Positions 25,561-35,576 are shown, numbered from the stretch's first letter. The stretch is 64,000 bases of DNA from Rhodopirellula europaea 6C (GCF_000338295.1 NZ_ANMO01000094.1:29705-93704); one strand, 5' to 3'. The notes: generated by a model not told the origin, from the letters alone. Translations and numbers: made by a program.

Positions 25561-27662
25561 AACTTTCCTGGTCCCGGCTCGGCCGGCTCACTCAAAAAGA
25601 ACTTCGGGAAACCTTGCGTGACCGACGGACGATGCTGACTTTGGTCATGATGCCATTGTTGGTTTATCCATTGCTCAGCATGGCGTTGAACCGCTTCTTG
25701 CTTTCGTCCGGCATGCCGGCGGAGCAAGCATTCATGGTCGGTGTCTCATCGCCTGATGAGCGAGATTTCTTGCAGACGCTGATCGAAGATCCTCGCAGCG
25801 CACCTCCGGAACCCATCCTGAAGGTCAACGGCGGTCAATTGGCTCGGTTTGAGGTGGTTGTGCCAGAAGAACTCACACCCGAAGAAGCGTTGTCTCAAAA
25901 CCTGCTCGACATTGCGGTGCAGTTTCAACACGGCCCAAGCTCCATTCAGTCGATGGAGATCGTTTCGTACAACAACGATCAGGGCAGCAGCACAGCTCAG
26001 CGAATTCTGACCGAGCGTTTGCAGTGGTTGCAGCTGTCTGAAAGCCTTCAAATCGTTCAGCGAATTGATCCCAATTATCAACCGATCGATTTGAGAATTC
26101 GATCGATCGGAGAGAAAGCATCAGGATCCATTCTTGGCACGGTGATCCCCTTGGTTCTGGTTTTGATGACCATCACCGGCGCCGTTTATCCAGCGATCGA
26201 CCTGACGGCTGGTGAAAGAGAGCGAGGCACGATGGAAGCACTGATGGCTTCTCCTGTTCCGCGTTGGTGGGTGTTGCTTGCCAAGTATCTTGCGGTTGTC
26301 TTCGTCGCCTTCCTCACCGCGATGGCAAACTTGCTTGCCATGTTCGTGACCATGAAGGTGACAGGACTGGTCAGCATGCTGGCGGGTGATTCAACAGTCG
26401 GGCTGCTGCAGATCACGCAGATTCTCGGTCTACTGCTGCTGTTCAGCTGCTTCTTCTCGGCGTTGTTACTTTCGCTTACCAGCTTCGCAAAGTCGTTCAA
26501 AGAAGCACAGGCATATCTGATTCCCGTGATGCTGCTTTCGCTTGGCCCGGCGATGCTTTCCCTGATGCCAGGCGTGACACTGGAGGGACCGCTGGCCGTC
26601 GCTCCGCTTCTGAATATTGTTTTGCTCGCTCGGGACATCCTATCCGGCACCGCCACCACCGCAGGCGCGGTCGTGGCCGTCACCAGCACACTGTTCTATG
26701 CGGCGGCGACTTTGGGCATTGCCGCGCGACTGTTTGGTAGTGACGCGGTTGAGCGAACTAGCCAGAAATCATTTGGTTCGCTTCTTCAACGGCCCGATAC
26801 GGTTACCAATCATCCCAGCATGAGCCAGGCTGGGTTGGTTGTCGCCTTACTGCTGCCAGCCTCATTCCTGATCTCGAACGGTTTGATGCAGTGGCTGCGA
26901 ATCGTGTCCGATTCCATCTCGGTTGGTTCACAGCTGTTGCTAAACGCATTGAGCCTGATCTTGGTTTTCGGTTTGATTCCACTTTTTGCAACTATCATTG
27001 GAAAGCATCGCATCCGATCGACGTATCGATTCGTGATGCCACCGCTTGCGTCAATTCTGGGTGCCATTGTCTTGGCGGGAGGAGCCTGGGCGTTTGCACA
27101 TGAAGCCTTGGCGTTGGCCGACCAGTTTGGAATCGCCCTTCTTTCGGACGACCAAATTGAACGCACAAGGTCTTTGCTAGACAAATGGAAAACGGTGCCA
27201 CCATGGCTACTCTTGTTGACGATGGCGGCAACCCCGGCTCTCGTCGAAGAGTTCTGCTTTCGAGGCTATTTATTCTCCGCATTCTCGGCTGTCCTTCGCC
27301 CTTGGCAAACGATCTGCACGACCGCATTGCTATTTGGACTCTTCCACGTCTTTGTCGGCAGCACGTTGTTGGTCGAACGCTTTCTACCCACCATGCTGCT
27401 TGGATTACTGCTGGGATGGGTCGCCTTCCGAACCGGCAGCGTCTGGCCAGGAGTGGTCTTGCACTTCTTCCATAATGGAATGCTGGAATTAGCCGCGCGT
27501 TATCATGACAAGCTCGATTTCCTCGGGCTCAGCGATGCAGATGGCTCCAAGCACTTGCCTTCCAGCTGGCTCGTTGCTGCGGCACTCATGGTCATGATTG
27601 GCATCGCGATTGTCGCATGGTCGACACGAAGACAAGCCAGCGAGAGCTCAATCCAGAACTAG
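25557..27662 (+). CDS. ABC-2 permease fused to a CPBP intramembrane protease
   Basis: 701 residues. The first 400 residues form an ABC-2/NatB-type permease: a cytosolic opening ([13 protein letters not shown]), one helix, a large extracytoplasmic loop and then five or so helices, with [12 protein letters not shown] near 215. The C-terminal 200 residues are a CPBP (CAAX/bacteriocin-processing) metalloprotease domain with intact motifs: EEFCFRG (about 563-569), FGLFH (about 597-601) and HFFHN (about 642-646). The gene is coupled to the ATPase by a GTGA overlap. The fusion suggests that the protease acts on, or is gated by, what the exporter moves. It ends in a four-base convergent overlap with the glycosyltransferase gene. 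Confidence 0.9.
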   Translation: MKLSWSRLGRLTQKELRETLRDRRTMLTLVMMPLLVYPLLSMALNRFLLSSGMPAEQAFMVGVSSPDERDFLQTLIEDPRSAPPEPILKVNGGQLARFEVVVPEELTPEEALSQNLLDIAVQFQHGPSSIQSMEIVSYNNDQGSSTAQRILTERLQWLQLSESLQIVQRIDPNYQPIDLRIRSIGEKASGSILGTVIPLVLVLMTITGAVYPAIDLTAGERERGTMEALMASPVPRWWVLLAKYLAVVFVAFLTAMANLLAMFVTMKVTGLVSMLAGDSTVGLLQITQILGLLLLFSCFFSALLLSLTSFAKSFKEAQAYLIPVMLLSLGPAMLSLMPGVTLEGPLAVAPLLNIVLLARDILSGTATTAGAVVAVTSTLFYAAATLGIAARLFGSDAVERTSQKSFGSLLQRPDTVTNHPSMSQAGLVVALLLPASFLISNGLMQWLRIVSDSISVGSQLLLNALSLILVFGLIPLFATIIGKHRIRSTYRFVMPPLASILGAIVLAGGAWAFAHEALALADQFGIALLSDDQIERTRSLLDKWKTVPPWLLLLTMAATPALVEEFCFRGYLFSAFSAVLRPWQTICTTALLFGLFHVFVGSTLLVERFLPTMLLGLLLGWVAFRTGSVWPGVVLHFFHNGMLELAARYHDKLDFLGLSDADGSKHLPSSWLVAAALMVMIGIAIVAWSTRRQASESSIQN

Positions 27663-29239
27663 CTGGTGTGCACAGCTTCAACTTCTTCGCTTCCCACAAG
27701 CGTGTCGCTCGTTGAAGCGGATGCCGCGTTCGTCTTCTTCTTGCGAGCGGCTGCGTTTTTCTTCCCAAGATTGTCAACCAAGTAGCTGACCTGGGCCTGC
27801 AACTCTTCCGCATGCTCTAAGAAATAACTGAGCTGAGCCAGCGATTCGTGTGACGAATTGGCAATGACCTCTACCTTGCCGATTGGCACCGACTCGTCTT
27901 CCCCTGGTCGAGTTGCGAAGAGCGGGATTCGGACAACGCTTTGCATTGACTTCTCCGGCAAACGGATACTTTGCCAAGTCGCATGATAGCCTTCGTGCAA
28001 CCAAGCCATATTCGCGTCGATTTGCACTTTTGCGAGATCATGCCGTTTCGCGAATTCGACCAATGGTTCCCAGACTGGTTCCCAGCAACCATCGCCTTGA
28101 ATCTGGACACTGCGCAAATGCTTGGCTGACTCACAATCCTTCGGACGCACCGCAAATGAATGGGCAAAGTGGTACAGACGCCCGAGAAGAAGGCGACACT
28201 CCGAATGACCGAACGTTCGAGTCAGAACCAAGAAGCCCAAAACGGCTCCTGCTCCCAGAAGAACCAGCCAGTCTTGATTGAACCGAACTGAGAGTACCGC
28301 GATTGTTGAGCTAAGCGTGCAAAGGCCAGCAACCACCAACAACATCCCATTTGGACCGAATTTTTCGTTCAACAGGTGATGCAAATGTCCTCGGTCCGTT
28401 GCATACATACTGCGTCCCGTCATCCATCGTCGAATGATTGCTGCAGAAGAGTCGAACAACGGCAGAACCAAAATCGCGACCGGTGCAGCAACGACAACCG
28501 CGGACTCCTTCAATGAGCACCACATTGCCAAGACGCCGACCATCAGCCCGATCATCATGCTCCCCGCGTCGCCCAAAAAGATTGTGGCGGGCGGGCGATT
28601 GAAGACCAAGAAGCCGAGCAGTGCGCCACATAAAGCAGTTGCCGCAATGACGGTAGATGCAGAGTGTCCACTCGATGCACTTAGCAATGCCAGCCCGCCG
28701 CAAACAAACGCGCCGACCGTGGTCGCCATGCCGTCGGCTCCGTCAAGCAGATTGAGCGCGTTGATCGCGAGCAACAACCACAAGACACTGACGGGAATCG
28801 CAAAAATCCCCAAAGGAATCTCGAAACCGAAGAGCGAGATCGATCGCATGACCGTTCCACTTCCCACAACGATCATCGCGATGACGCATTGAGCGAGTAG
28901 CTTCTGTCGGCCACGCAGTGCCCACTTATCGTCAATCAAACCAACGATCAAGATCGCCGACGAGGCACCCAGCAAAACAAACCAACGAGATGACAACTCC
29001 GTCATCTTGCCGAATTCCGCCCAACCACTTTCGTAAGCGATGCCAACCAGGAACGCGATACCGGTCGCGATGAAAACGGCTAACCCGCCCGCCAATGCGA
29101 TTGGCCGATCATGCAGTTTCCTCTCCGCATCTGGGTTGTCCACCAATCCCACTCGAATTGCGAATGCACGCACCACCGGCACCAGTACCAGCATCGCGAT
29201 GAAAGCAGCGGCAAGAGTAACGAGGATGAATGGTGTCAT
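27659..29239 (-). CDS. WecA/MraY-like undecaprenyl-phosphate glycosyl-1-phosphate transferase
   Basis: I chose the ATG at 29239; a TTG at 29254 adds five residues. 526 residues with about ten or eleven membrane helices in the first 350. Family motifs are present: LVDNPDAERKLHDRPIA near 32, DDKWALRG near 102, NALNLLDGADGMAT near 160, FLGDAGSMMIGL near 219 and GHLHHLL near 282. These enzymes transfer a sugar-1-phosphate to undecaprenyl phosphate at the inner membrane and start polysaccharide synthesis. The last 180 residues are a soluble extension with an acidic/Lys-rich tail, longer than in WecA. The divergent polysaccharide-export gene 1.7 kb away supports an exopolysaccharide role. Confidence 0.9.
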   Translation of the reverse strand: MTPFILVTLAAAFIAMLVLVPVVRAFAIRVGLVDNPDAERKLHDRPIALAGGLAVFIATGIAFLVGIAYESGWAEFGKMTELSSRWFVLLGASSAILIVGLIDDKWALRGRQKLLAQCVIAMIVVGSGTVMRSISLFGFEIPLGIFAIPVSVLWLLLAINALNLLDGADGMATTVGAFVCGGLALLSASSGHSASTVIAATALCGALLGFLVFNRPPATIFLGDAGSMMIGLMVGVLAMWCSLKESAVVVAAPVAILVLPLFDSSAAIIRRWMTGRSMYATDRGHLHHLLNEKFGPNGMLLVVAGLCTLSSTIAVLSVRFNQDWLVLLGAGAVLGFLVLTRTFGHSECRLLLGRLYHFAHSFAVRPKDCESAKHLRSVQIQGDGCWEPVWEPLVEFAKRHDLAKVQIDANMAWLHEGYHATWQSIRLPEKSMQSVVRIPLFATRPGEDESVPIGKVEVIANSSHESLAQLSYFLEHAEELQAQVSYLVDNLGKKNAAARKKKTNAASASTSDTLVGSEEVEAVHTS

Positions 29240-29827
29240 TGCTAGTTGATTCAATCAGAGAAGGGCATTTTGACACGGTGAAGGCAAAGAATGTCATGAC
29301 AGGAACGATGTCAGCTGATGACAACCGGTAAACCCTGTGTGACAAGAATAGCTCTTTATTCTAGTACAACGTCTCCGTGATGCATCATCTTACGCGTCCG
29401 CTCGAAAGCTATCCCCCGCGCGTACGAAAAGTTAACGGAACTCCGCGAAAATCGTATTGGGCAATCGTTCCAAACCGTAAATCTCCCCGAATCAGGTGTC
29501 CCAAGAAGGGGCCACCGCCCCTCCCAAATACCGAAAACACAAGGAAACCAGCAGGCGGACACCTGTGGTTCCAGTGCCCCCCGGAACAGTCTCACTAACC
29601 AGGCGGACTGCTAGCACCCCCATTTCATGCACATTTGGCTAAACCGGCATCGCAGAAGGGGCGATAAAGAGTGCGGGGACTTCGCCTGCTAGCAGAATCG
29701 CTGCAAACGGTGCGACCCTGATTCCAAACGCCGTTGCAGCCAGTTCGAAGGGCAAGATGGCGGCTGGAAATGTTGCACGCACGAGTCGTGTGATCCAGAT
29801 AGATCCGCCGCTAGGGGAGCCGGCATT
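29240..29827. other. 588-base intergenic region between divergent genes
   Basis: It holds the promoters of the glycosyltransferase (-) and the lipoprotein (+). Short frames occur (29377-29598, 29639-29848) but have no ribosome site or protein-like composition. An AGGGGAG stretch ending near 29818 is the ribosome site for the ATG at 29828. I see no RNA gene or mobile element here. Confidence 0.5.
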
Positions 29828-30937
29828 ATGACCCAGCTTAATCGACATGACGCGTCCGTCCGCCCGAAGCTATCGAGGCGAAACATCATTCGTCAAAGAG
29901 CTCAACGAGCCTTCTTGGCGAGTCTTGCGGCGGGTATTTTGACAACGGGGATGACCGGCTGCACCATCATGGGTGGCCTGCAATCCAAGCTGACTCGAAG
30001 TGAGTGCATCGACGACTTCATGGTCTCGCATCGCAACAAAGTCATGGCAGAAAAGGCCTGGTTGCGAAACGCTCACTGCCACAAAAAACACCGCCATTCG
30101 AAAGACCTCCGAAAGGGTTTTATTGATGGCTACATGGAAGTCGCGACCGGCGGATCTGGGTGCACTCCCGCGGTCGTGTCTCCTGACTACTGGGGTTGGA
30201 AACATCAATCTGGCGATGGGCAAAGTGCCGTCAATGCTTGGTTCGAAGGTTTCCCACTCGGAGTGAAAGCCGCTGAACAAGACGGAATTGGTTACTACAA
30301 CCAGATCCGTATTCAAACCCCAATGCGACCAGCTTCGGCGGCTATGACCGGATCAATGGCCCCAACGCCAGTTGCTCCTGTACCGCCCATTCCAACGGCC
30401 AATGTCTTGCCGCCAGGCATTCAGTTGGGTGAAGGTGAAACTCTTGTGCCAGGCCGAGTCACGTTCGAAGAAGCAAACGAACTGACCGGTACAAACGTGG
30501 ACATGAATCACGTGAAACAGCAAGCACCGCCTACACCGCCTGCAATCAAATCTGTATCACCGAAATCGAATATCACCAACGATCCATTCTCACAGGTTGC
30601 ACCTTCGCAAAGTAACGAAACCTTGGTTGCGGAAGGTGCTGGAGCAATGCTGAGTGACATCCCACAAGAAGGTGGCGATCAATTTGGTGATCCGACCGAC
30701 ATCAAACAACTGTTCCCGGATGTTGACAGCGTTTCGTCTCCTCAAGACACCAGCGCATCAGACCTTGTCCCGCGGACAAAGCAAACCCCGGTTAGCACTG
30801 ATGTGGCAGAACCAACCCAAGACGAAATTGATTCGGTAATCGAAGAGATTTTCGGACGGCCAGATCGCCAGGCCCAATCAAATGAAGCAGTCGAATCGCC
30901 TGCAAACAATCAATCGATGCAATTCTTGTTCGATTGA
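29828..30937 (+). CDS. planctomycete-type lipoprotein of unknown function
   Basis: 369 residues. A basic N-terminus is followed by a hydrophobic stretch and a lipobox ending in GMTGC (Cys near residue 45), so it is probably a lipoprotein. The N-terminal part (about 55-160) has a Cys/His-containing helical region with SECIDDFMVSHRNKVMAEKAW and a YWGWKHQSGDGQ segment. The C-terminal half is Pro/Ser/Asp-rich and probably disordered. I do not recognise a named domain, but the plan is one I associate with planctomycete-specific families. It lies 73 bases before the polysaccharide export gene on the same strand, so an envelope or exopolysaccharide role is possible. Confidence 0.75.
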   Translation: MTQLNRHDASVRPKLSRRNIIRQRAQRAFLASLAAGILTTGMTGCTIMGGLQSKLTRSECIDDFMVSHRNKVMAEKAWLRNAHCHKKHRHSKDLRKGFIDGYMEVATGGSGCTPAVVSPDYWGWKHQSGDGQSAVNAWFEGFPLGVKAAEQDGIGYYNQIRIQTPMRPASAAMTGSMAPTPVAPVPPIPTANVLPPGIQLGEGETLVPGRVTFEEANELTGTNVDMNHVKQQAPPTPPAIKSVSPKSNITNDPFSQVAPSQSNETLVAEGAGAMLSDIPQEGGDQFGDPTDIKQLFPDVDSVSSPQDTSASDLVPRTKQTPVSTDVAEPTQDEIDSVIEEIFGRPDRQAQSNEAVESPANNQSMQFLFD

Positions 30938-31010
30938 TTTCTGACCGTTCCTCAACCACAGACCAGTCCGGGCGGCTTTGCACCCGATTGCACTTTCAGA
31001 GAGTTCAAGG

Positions 31011-32363
31011 ATGAACATCAACCTCTTTCAAACTCGAGTGTGGAAACACATTCGCACCACGGTTGGACTTGGCGTGGCCGCCTCGCTGGTCGCTTCACTG
31101 ACCGGCTGCTCGTCACTGACCCAGCCAATCGATGGTGTTCCAGCTCACCGATTGCCGCCCGAATTCTTTCCGGCACCCAAGAACAACTTGGTTCCGGTTG
31201 ATATCGCGTTGCTGTCTCTTGAGCCACCACGAGACTACCAGCTCGGCCCCGATGACATCCTCGGTGTCTACATTGAAGGCGTTCTGCCTTTCAATCCGCC
31301 CAACACTCCACCTGAGCCACCTCCGGTCAATTTCCCGGAACAGGACAGCACCCTGCCACCGTCGATTGGTTACCCAATTGCGGTTCAGGATGATGGAACT
31401 CTGTCGCTGCCGCTGATCGAACCCCTTGAGGTCGAAGGCCTCACGCTCGATCAAGTCCGCGAAAAAATTCGTGAAGCCTACATCGACAATGACATTCTGC
31501 GAGAAGAAAAAGCTCGTCCGATTGTCACGCTTATCAAGGAACGAACCTACGATGTGATCGTGGTTCGGGAAGATGGATTGGGACAGGGAAACCAACGGAA
31601 CCTCCAGACGCAGGCGAGTGAGTTCATTCGGGGCACGGACAATTCCGCCAGCGGCGGCTTGGTCAAACTTCCTGCGTACAAGAATGATATTTTGCACGCT
31701 CTGGTTGAAACCGGCGGTTTGCCAGGTCTGAACGCAAAGAACGAAGTTCGGGTTCTGCGAGCCAGCGAAGCTGACAAACGCAAACGAGCTCAGTTTGTTC
31801 GAGACTTCTACGCGTCTCAACGCAACGCCATGCTCGACCCATGTGTTTGCCCGCCGGAACTTCCGCCAGACCCATCGATCCTTCGCATTCCATTGCGACT
31901 TCCACCTGGAGTGATCCCAAACATCACACCGGAAGATGTGGAACTGCAAGACGGCGACATTGTGTACATCGAAAACCGCGAGACAGAAGTTTTCTACACT
32001 GGTGGTTTGTTGCCCGGCGGCGAGTTCCCACTCCCTCGTGACTATGATCTCGACGTCCTCGGTGCGATGGCTATCGCAGGCGGTGGCATCGGACAGACGA
32101 CTGGCGGTGGAGGAGGATTCGGAGGTGCACGGTCGGTTGGTGGAGTTCCACCTGGAATGCTGTATGTGCTTCGTCAGACACCATGCAACGGACAAGTTGC
32201 AATCGAGGTTGACCTTGCCCGGGCCGTCAACGACCCGCGAAGTCGCCCACTGGTTCAACCTGGTGACACTCTGATTCTTCAATACAAATGTGAAGAAGAA
32301 GTGCTGAACTTCAGCCTCGGTACATTCTTCACCTACGGTATTCAAGAACTACTGCGAAACTAG
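31011..32363 (+). CDS. Wza-like polysaccharide export lipoprotein
   Basis: I chose the ATG at 31011 over a TTG at 30978; this gives 450 residues. A signal peptide ends in a lipobox, SLTGCSS (Cys near residue 33). The polysaccharide export domain starts with YQLGPDDILGVYIEGV (about 75-90) and continues with the LSLPLIEPLEVEGLTLDQVREKI block near 138. SLBB-like segments follow (GGLPGLNAKNEVRVLR near 240; VLGAMAIAGGGIGQ near 350). Wza-type proteins form the outer-membrane pore for capsule or exopolysaccharide. No Wzc kinase is visible. A strong terminator follows at 32395. The gene probably works with the divergent WecA-like enzyme. Confidence 0.9.
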   Translation: MNINLFQTRVWKHIRTTVGLGVAASLVASLTGCSSLTQPIDGVPAHRLPPEFFPAPKNNLVPVDIALLSLEPPRDYQLGPDDILGVYIEGVLPFNPPNTPPEPPPVNFPEQDSTLPPSIGYPIAVQDDGTLSLPLIEPLEVEGLTLDQVREKIREAYIDNDILREEKARPIVTLIKERTYDVIVVREDGLGQGNQRNLQTQASEFIRGTDNSASGGLVKLPAYKNDILHALVETGGLPGLNAKNEVRVLRASEADKRKRAQFVRDFYASQRNAMLDPCVCPPELPPDPSILRIPLRLPPGVIPNITPEDVELQDGDIVYIENRETEVFYTGGLLPGGEFPLPRDYDLDVLGAMAIAGGGIGQTTGGGGGFGGARSVGGVPPGMLYVLRQTPCNGQVAIEVDLARAVNDPRSRPLVQPGDTLILQYKCEEEVLNFSLGTFFTYGIQELLRN

Positions 32364-32394
32364 TCCTCGACCGACGATCGAGTCAAACAAACGA

Positions 32395-32426
32395 AACGTC
32401 GCCTCTACCCAGGGGCGACGTTTTTT
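32395..32426 (+). terminator. rho-independent terminator, probably bidirectional
   Basis: AACGTCGCC (32395-32403) pairs perfectly with GGCGACGTT (32414-32422), and the T run continues to 32426. Read on the other strand the same stem is followed by TTCGTTTGTTTG. It lies between two convergent genes, the Wza-like gene and the pseudouridine synthase, and can serve both. Confidence 0.9.
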
Positions 32427-32453
32427 CGTTGACCAAGCGGCTCCCGACCGGCC

Positions 32454-33149
32454 TCACAGCTTCACAAGCAAACTTGATCCCAGTCGGCTCACCCAAACCT
32501 CTGGAACAGGAGCCTCAAAAGTCATCCGCTCTTTCTTCGTGGGATGCATGATGGAAAGCCGCCAACTATGAAGTGCGATCCCAGTCGGCCAAGACCGCTC
32601 GCTTCCATATTTGATGTCGCCCAAAATGGGGAACCCAGCCTCGGACCATTGCAAGCGAATTTGATGCTTGCGGCCTGTGAGTGGCTTGACCTTAAGAAGC
32701 GTTGACTCGCGGTCGTACCCTGAAACTTCGTACTCCAGACGAGCCTCCTTGGCATCAGCTCTGGAATGATGAGCCACACACATGCGGTGAGCTGCATCGT
32801 CTTTGTAGACATCGTCGACCAAAGAGCCCTGTTGCTGCTCGACTCGGCCTGCGACAACCGCGAGGTACGTCTTCTTCGCTCCATCGCCAGAATGATTGGC
32901 GAACTGAGGCGTGAGTCTGCTGGCCGCTTTACTGGTTCGGGCCATCACGATGACACCCGAAGTCATCGAATCGAGCCGACTCACAATTCCGAGATAGACC
33001 TTCCCCGGTTTGTTGCACGTCCGTCGGATGTAATCACAACCGAGCGAATGCAAAGTCGGCTGCCCAGCAGCTCCCATCGTCGCTAACTTGGTCGGTTTGT
33101 TTACCACGAGCAAATGGTTGTCTTCGTAGATGACGTCGACTTCGCTCAT
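32454..33149 (-). CDS. RluA-family RNA pseudouridine synthase
   Basis: 231 residues. It opens VIYEDNHLLVVNKPTKL, the usual RluA start; the catalytic Asp is in SRLDSMTSG (about 57-65), where most members have HRLD. LLKVKPLTGRKHQIRLQW (about 173-190) and GDIKYG are the other family blocks. There is no N-terminal S4 domain. The enzyme isomerises uridine to pseudouridine in rRNA or tRNA; the target cannot be told. It is divergent from the recQ gene with only 36 bases between the starts. Confidence 0.9.
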   Translation of the reverse strand: MSEVDVIYEDNHLLVVNKPTKLATMGAAGQPTLHSLGCDYIRRTCNKPGKVYLGIVSRLDSMTSGVIVMARTSKAASRLTPQFANHSGDGAKKTYLAVVAGRVEQQQGSLVDDVYKDDAAHRMCVAHHSRADAKEARLEYEVSGYDRESTLLKVKPLTGRKHQIRLQWSEAGFPILGDIKYGSERSWPTGIALHSWRLSIMHPTKKERMTFEAPVPEVWVSRLGSSLLVKL

Positions 33150-33185
33150 GTTTCTCGAATCCCAAAATAGAAAGTTTCGCCACCG

Positions 33186-34679
33186 ATGGGTGAGTCAGCC
33201 AACGCGAATTTGAAGTCAGGCAAGCGTTCGCTGGACCAAGCCCAGAAGATCCTGCAGGACGTATTTGGGTATCGCTCATTTCGCCCCAGCCAATCTGCCG
33301 TCATTCAGCACGTTCTCGCTGGTGAGCACGCCATGGTGATCATGCCAACAGGACGTGGCAAGTCGATGTGCTTCCAAATTCCCGCGTTGCTGGGGAGCGG
33401 CACCGATCTGACGTTGGTACTTTCTCCGCTGATTGCTTTGATGCAGGACCAGGTCGATGGGCTGGTAGCAAAAGGCGTCGACGCGACGCTCATCAATTCC
33501 TCTTTGGATCGAAGTGAACGCGAAAAGAGGCAGAAGAACTTACGCGACAACCAATATCGTTTGCTATACGTGACGCCTGAACGATTTCGCAAACCTGAGT
33601 TCCTAGACGCAATTTCGGGCCGAAACATTCAGCTGCTCGCAATCGATGAGGCACACTGCGTCAGCCAGTGGGGCCACGACTTCCGACCAGATTACAGCAG
33701 AATCGCCGACATCCGGAAACAACTGGGCTCTCCCACCACGATTGCCCTGACCGCGACGGCAACCGCGGAATGCCGGGCGGACATCGTGGATCAAATTGGC
33801 CTGGCCGAATGCGAGATGAGACTGTTCCATGAAGGGATTGATCGTCCCAATTTGCGGATCGACGTCGAGTCCGTGATGGGCGAGAACGAAAAATACGAAA
33901 CGATTCTCGAGGCACTTTCGGCCCCACCATTTTCTCCAACCGACGATACGCCCGTTGGCGGCGCTATCATCTACTTCTCGCTGATCAAAACGCTGGACCG
34001 CTTCAGCGACCTGTTGTTGGCACGGTCTATCGATCATGTCTGCTACCACGGCGATCAATCACGAAAGGATCGCCGTCGGATACAAAACGAATTCATGTCC
34101 GGCGAACGAGACCTCGTTTTGGCCACTCCCGCATTTGGAATGGGAGTCGATAAAGAAGATATTCGGCTGGTCATCCACGCTGAAACCCCTGGATCGATCG
34201 AATCCTATTATCAGGAGATTGGTCGAGCGGGCCGTGACGACAAACCAAGCCGCTGCCTTTGGCTATACGATCAAGACGACTTGATGACGCAGATGCAATT
34301 CATCGAGTGGGCCAACCCCGATGCGGATTTCTACGACCGTCTCTTGTTCGCTCTGGAACATCATGCGGATCGATGCACTGCCTACGGCTTGGACTGGCTT
34401 CGCAAGGAATTGCAACGGGTCAGTCCACATGACCACCGGGTCGACACAGCCATTGCGATGCTCGATCGACATGGTGTTGTCGCAGGCCCAAGAGAACCGG
34501 AATGCTTTCAGCTGATTGGCGTTTTGCCAGAGAAGTTCCGTGACAACGGTTGGCTGGCGGAGAAACGACAGCGAGATCAAAAACGTCTGTATGCGATGGT
34601 GCAGTTTGCAGCGACACCAGCAGAGGAACGCCAAGCGTTCCTCAATCGGTACTTTCTAGAAAGCACGATTATTGGTTGA
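33186..34679 (+). CDS. RecQ-family DNA helicase, short form
   Basis: 497 residues. All helicase motifs are present: FRPSQ (motif 0), MPTGRGKSMCFQ (Walker A, about 54-65), IDEAHCVSQWGHDFRPDY (motif II and aromatic loop, about 154-171), LTATAT (III), and QEIGRAGRDDKPS (VI, about 344-356). RecQ helicases unwind DNA 3' to 5' in recombination repair. After the helicase core a short helical region ends with LNRYFLESTIIG, where longer RecQ proteins would continue into a Cys4 zinc site (CGxCDxC). That site, the RQC wing and the HRDC domain are missing. The 3' end overlaps folP by 24 bases in convergent orientation. Confidence 0.88.
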   Translation: MGESANANLKSGKRSLDQAQKILQDVFGYRSFRPSQSAVIQHVLAGEHAMVIMPTGRGKSMCFQIPALLGSGTDLTLVLSPLIALMQDQVDGLVAKGVDATLINSSLDRSEREKRQKNLRDNQYRLLYVTPERFRKPEFLDAISGRNIQLLAIDEAHCVSQWGHDFRPDYSRIADIRKQLGSPTTIALTATATAECRADIVDQIGLAECEMRLFHEGIDRPNLRIDVESVMGENEKYETILEALSAPPFSPTDDTPVGGAIIYFSLIKTLDRFSDLLLARSIDHVCYHGDQSRKDRRRIQNEFMSGERDLVLATPAFGMGVDKEDIRLVIHAETPGSIESYYQEIGRAGRDDKPSRCLWLYDQDDLMTQMQFIEWANPDADFYDRLLFALEHHADRCTAYGLDWLRKELQRVSPHDHRVDTAIAMLDRHGVVAGPREPECFQLIGVLPEKFRDNGWLAEKRQRDQKRLYAMVQFAATPAEERQAFLNRYFLESTIIG

Positions 34680-35576
34680 GACAGCTAGGCCACCTGATGC
34701 TTCAAACAAATCCAACGCCTGCACGGTTTCTGCGACATCGTGCACACGGATGACATGAGCCCCCGCCGCTGCAACCGCCATTGAAACGGCCAACGTGCCA
34801 GCCATCGGGTTGTACTCGTCATTCAAATTACGTTCATTTCGATCCAAAACTTTGCGAATGAAACCCTTTCGGGAATGACCAATCAAAATGGGTGAGCCGA
34901 TGGAAGCAAAACGATTGGTCGCTCGCAGCAAGGTCAAATTGTGGTCGTGTGTTTTCCCGAAACCGATGCCGGGATCGAGGCAGATTCGCTCGGGCTCGAT
35001 TCCCTGGTCCAAACAAGCCTGCCGTCGAGCCAGCAAGTACCGCTCGATTTCATCAACAACGTCGCGGTAGCTGGGATCGTCCTGCATCGTCTGCGGAGTG
35101 CCCTTCATGTGCATCACACAGACGCCAACACGTGTCTTGACGACGACCGCCGGCATTTCCGGATCGCCTTCCAGACCACTCACATCGTTGACGATCTCCG
35201 CGCCCGCCCGAATGGCTGCATTGGCGACGGACGCTTTGCTGGTGTCGATACTGATTGGAATGGCCAAGCAATTCGCCAACCGCTCGATCACCGGCCCCAC
35301 TCGTTCCGTCTCAATTTCCGCATCCACCGGATCGCTATACGGCCGCGTGCTTTCGCCGCCGATGTCGATCAAGTCGGCTCCATCAGCCTGCATCTTCAGA
35401 GCGGTTTCGACCGCTAGGTCCAATGTTTCCGAGGTGGTCAGCTGCTGACCAGGAGAAACAAATCGACCACCATCCGAGAAGCTATCTGGGGTGACATTCA
35501 GAATCCCCATCACCAGCGGACGCCGGCCGATTTCTAAATCGCGCCGAGAAGTCCGCCAAACAGCACGCTGCATCAT
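34656..35576 (-). CDS. folP: dihydropteroate synthase
   Basis: 306 residues. The complete family set is visible: VMGILNVTPDSFSDGG (about 22-37), LIDIGGESTRP (about 69-79), PISIDTSKA (about 106-114), EIVNDVSG, CVMHMKGTPQTM, LDPGIGFGKT (about 202-211) and LIGHSRKGF. The enzyme joins 4-aminobenzoate to dihydropterin pyrophosphate in folate synthesis and is the sulfonamide target. The start overlaps the stop of the upstream radical SAM gene by four bases, so the two are co-translated. The length is slightly above the usual 280 because of an N-terminal extension of about 20 residues. Confidence 0.96.
   Translation of the reverse strand: MMQRAVWRTSRRDLEIGRRPLVMGILNVTPDSFSDGGRFVSPGQQLTTSETLDLAVETALKMQADGADLIDIGGESTRPYSDPVDAEIETERVGPVIERLANCLAIPISIDTSKASVANAAIRAGAEIVNDVSGLEGDPEMPAVVVKTRVGVCVMHMKGTPQTMQDDPSYRDVVDEIERYLLARRQACLDQGIEPERICLDPGIGFGKTHDHNLTLLRATNRFASIGSPILIGHSRKGFIRKVLDRNERNLNDEYNPMAGTLAVSMAVAAAGAHVIRVHDVAETVQALDLFEASGGLAVSTNNRAF

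Noticed and set aside
29758..29785. Sigma-54-like promoter (GG...TTGCA) before the lipoprotein gene
   Set aside because: The spacing between GG and GC is 11 instead of 10 and the -24 box is poor.
29377..29848. Small frames in the 29240-29827 gap (29377-29598 +, 29639-29848 -)
   Set aside because: No ribosome sites, no domain, and the second overlaps the start of the lipoprotein gene on the other strand.
31113..32345. 410-codon open frame on the - strand opposite the Wza-like gene
   Set aside because: The + strand product has a lipobox and export domain; the antisense product shows no family features.
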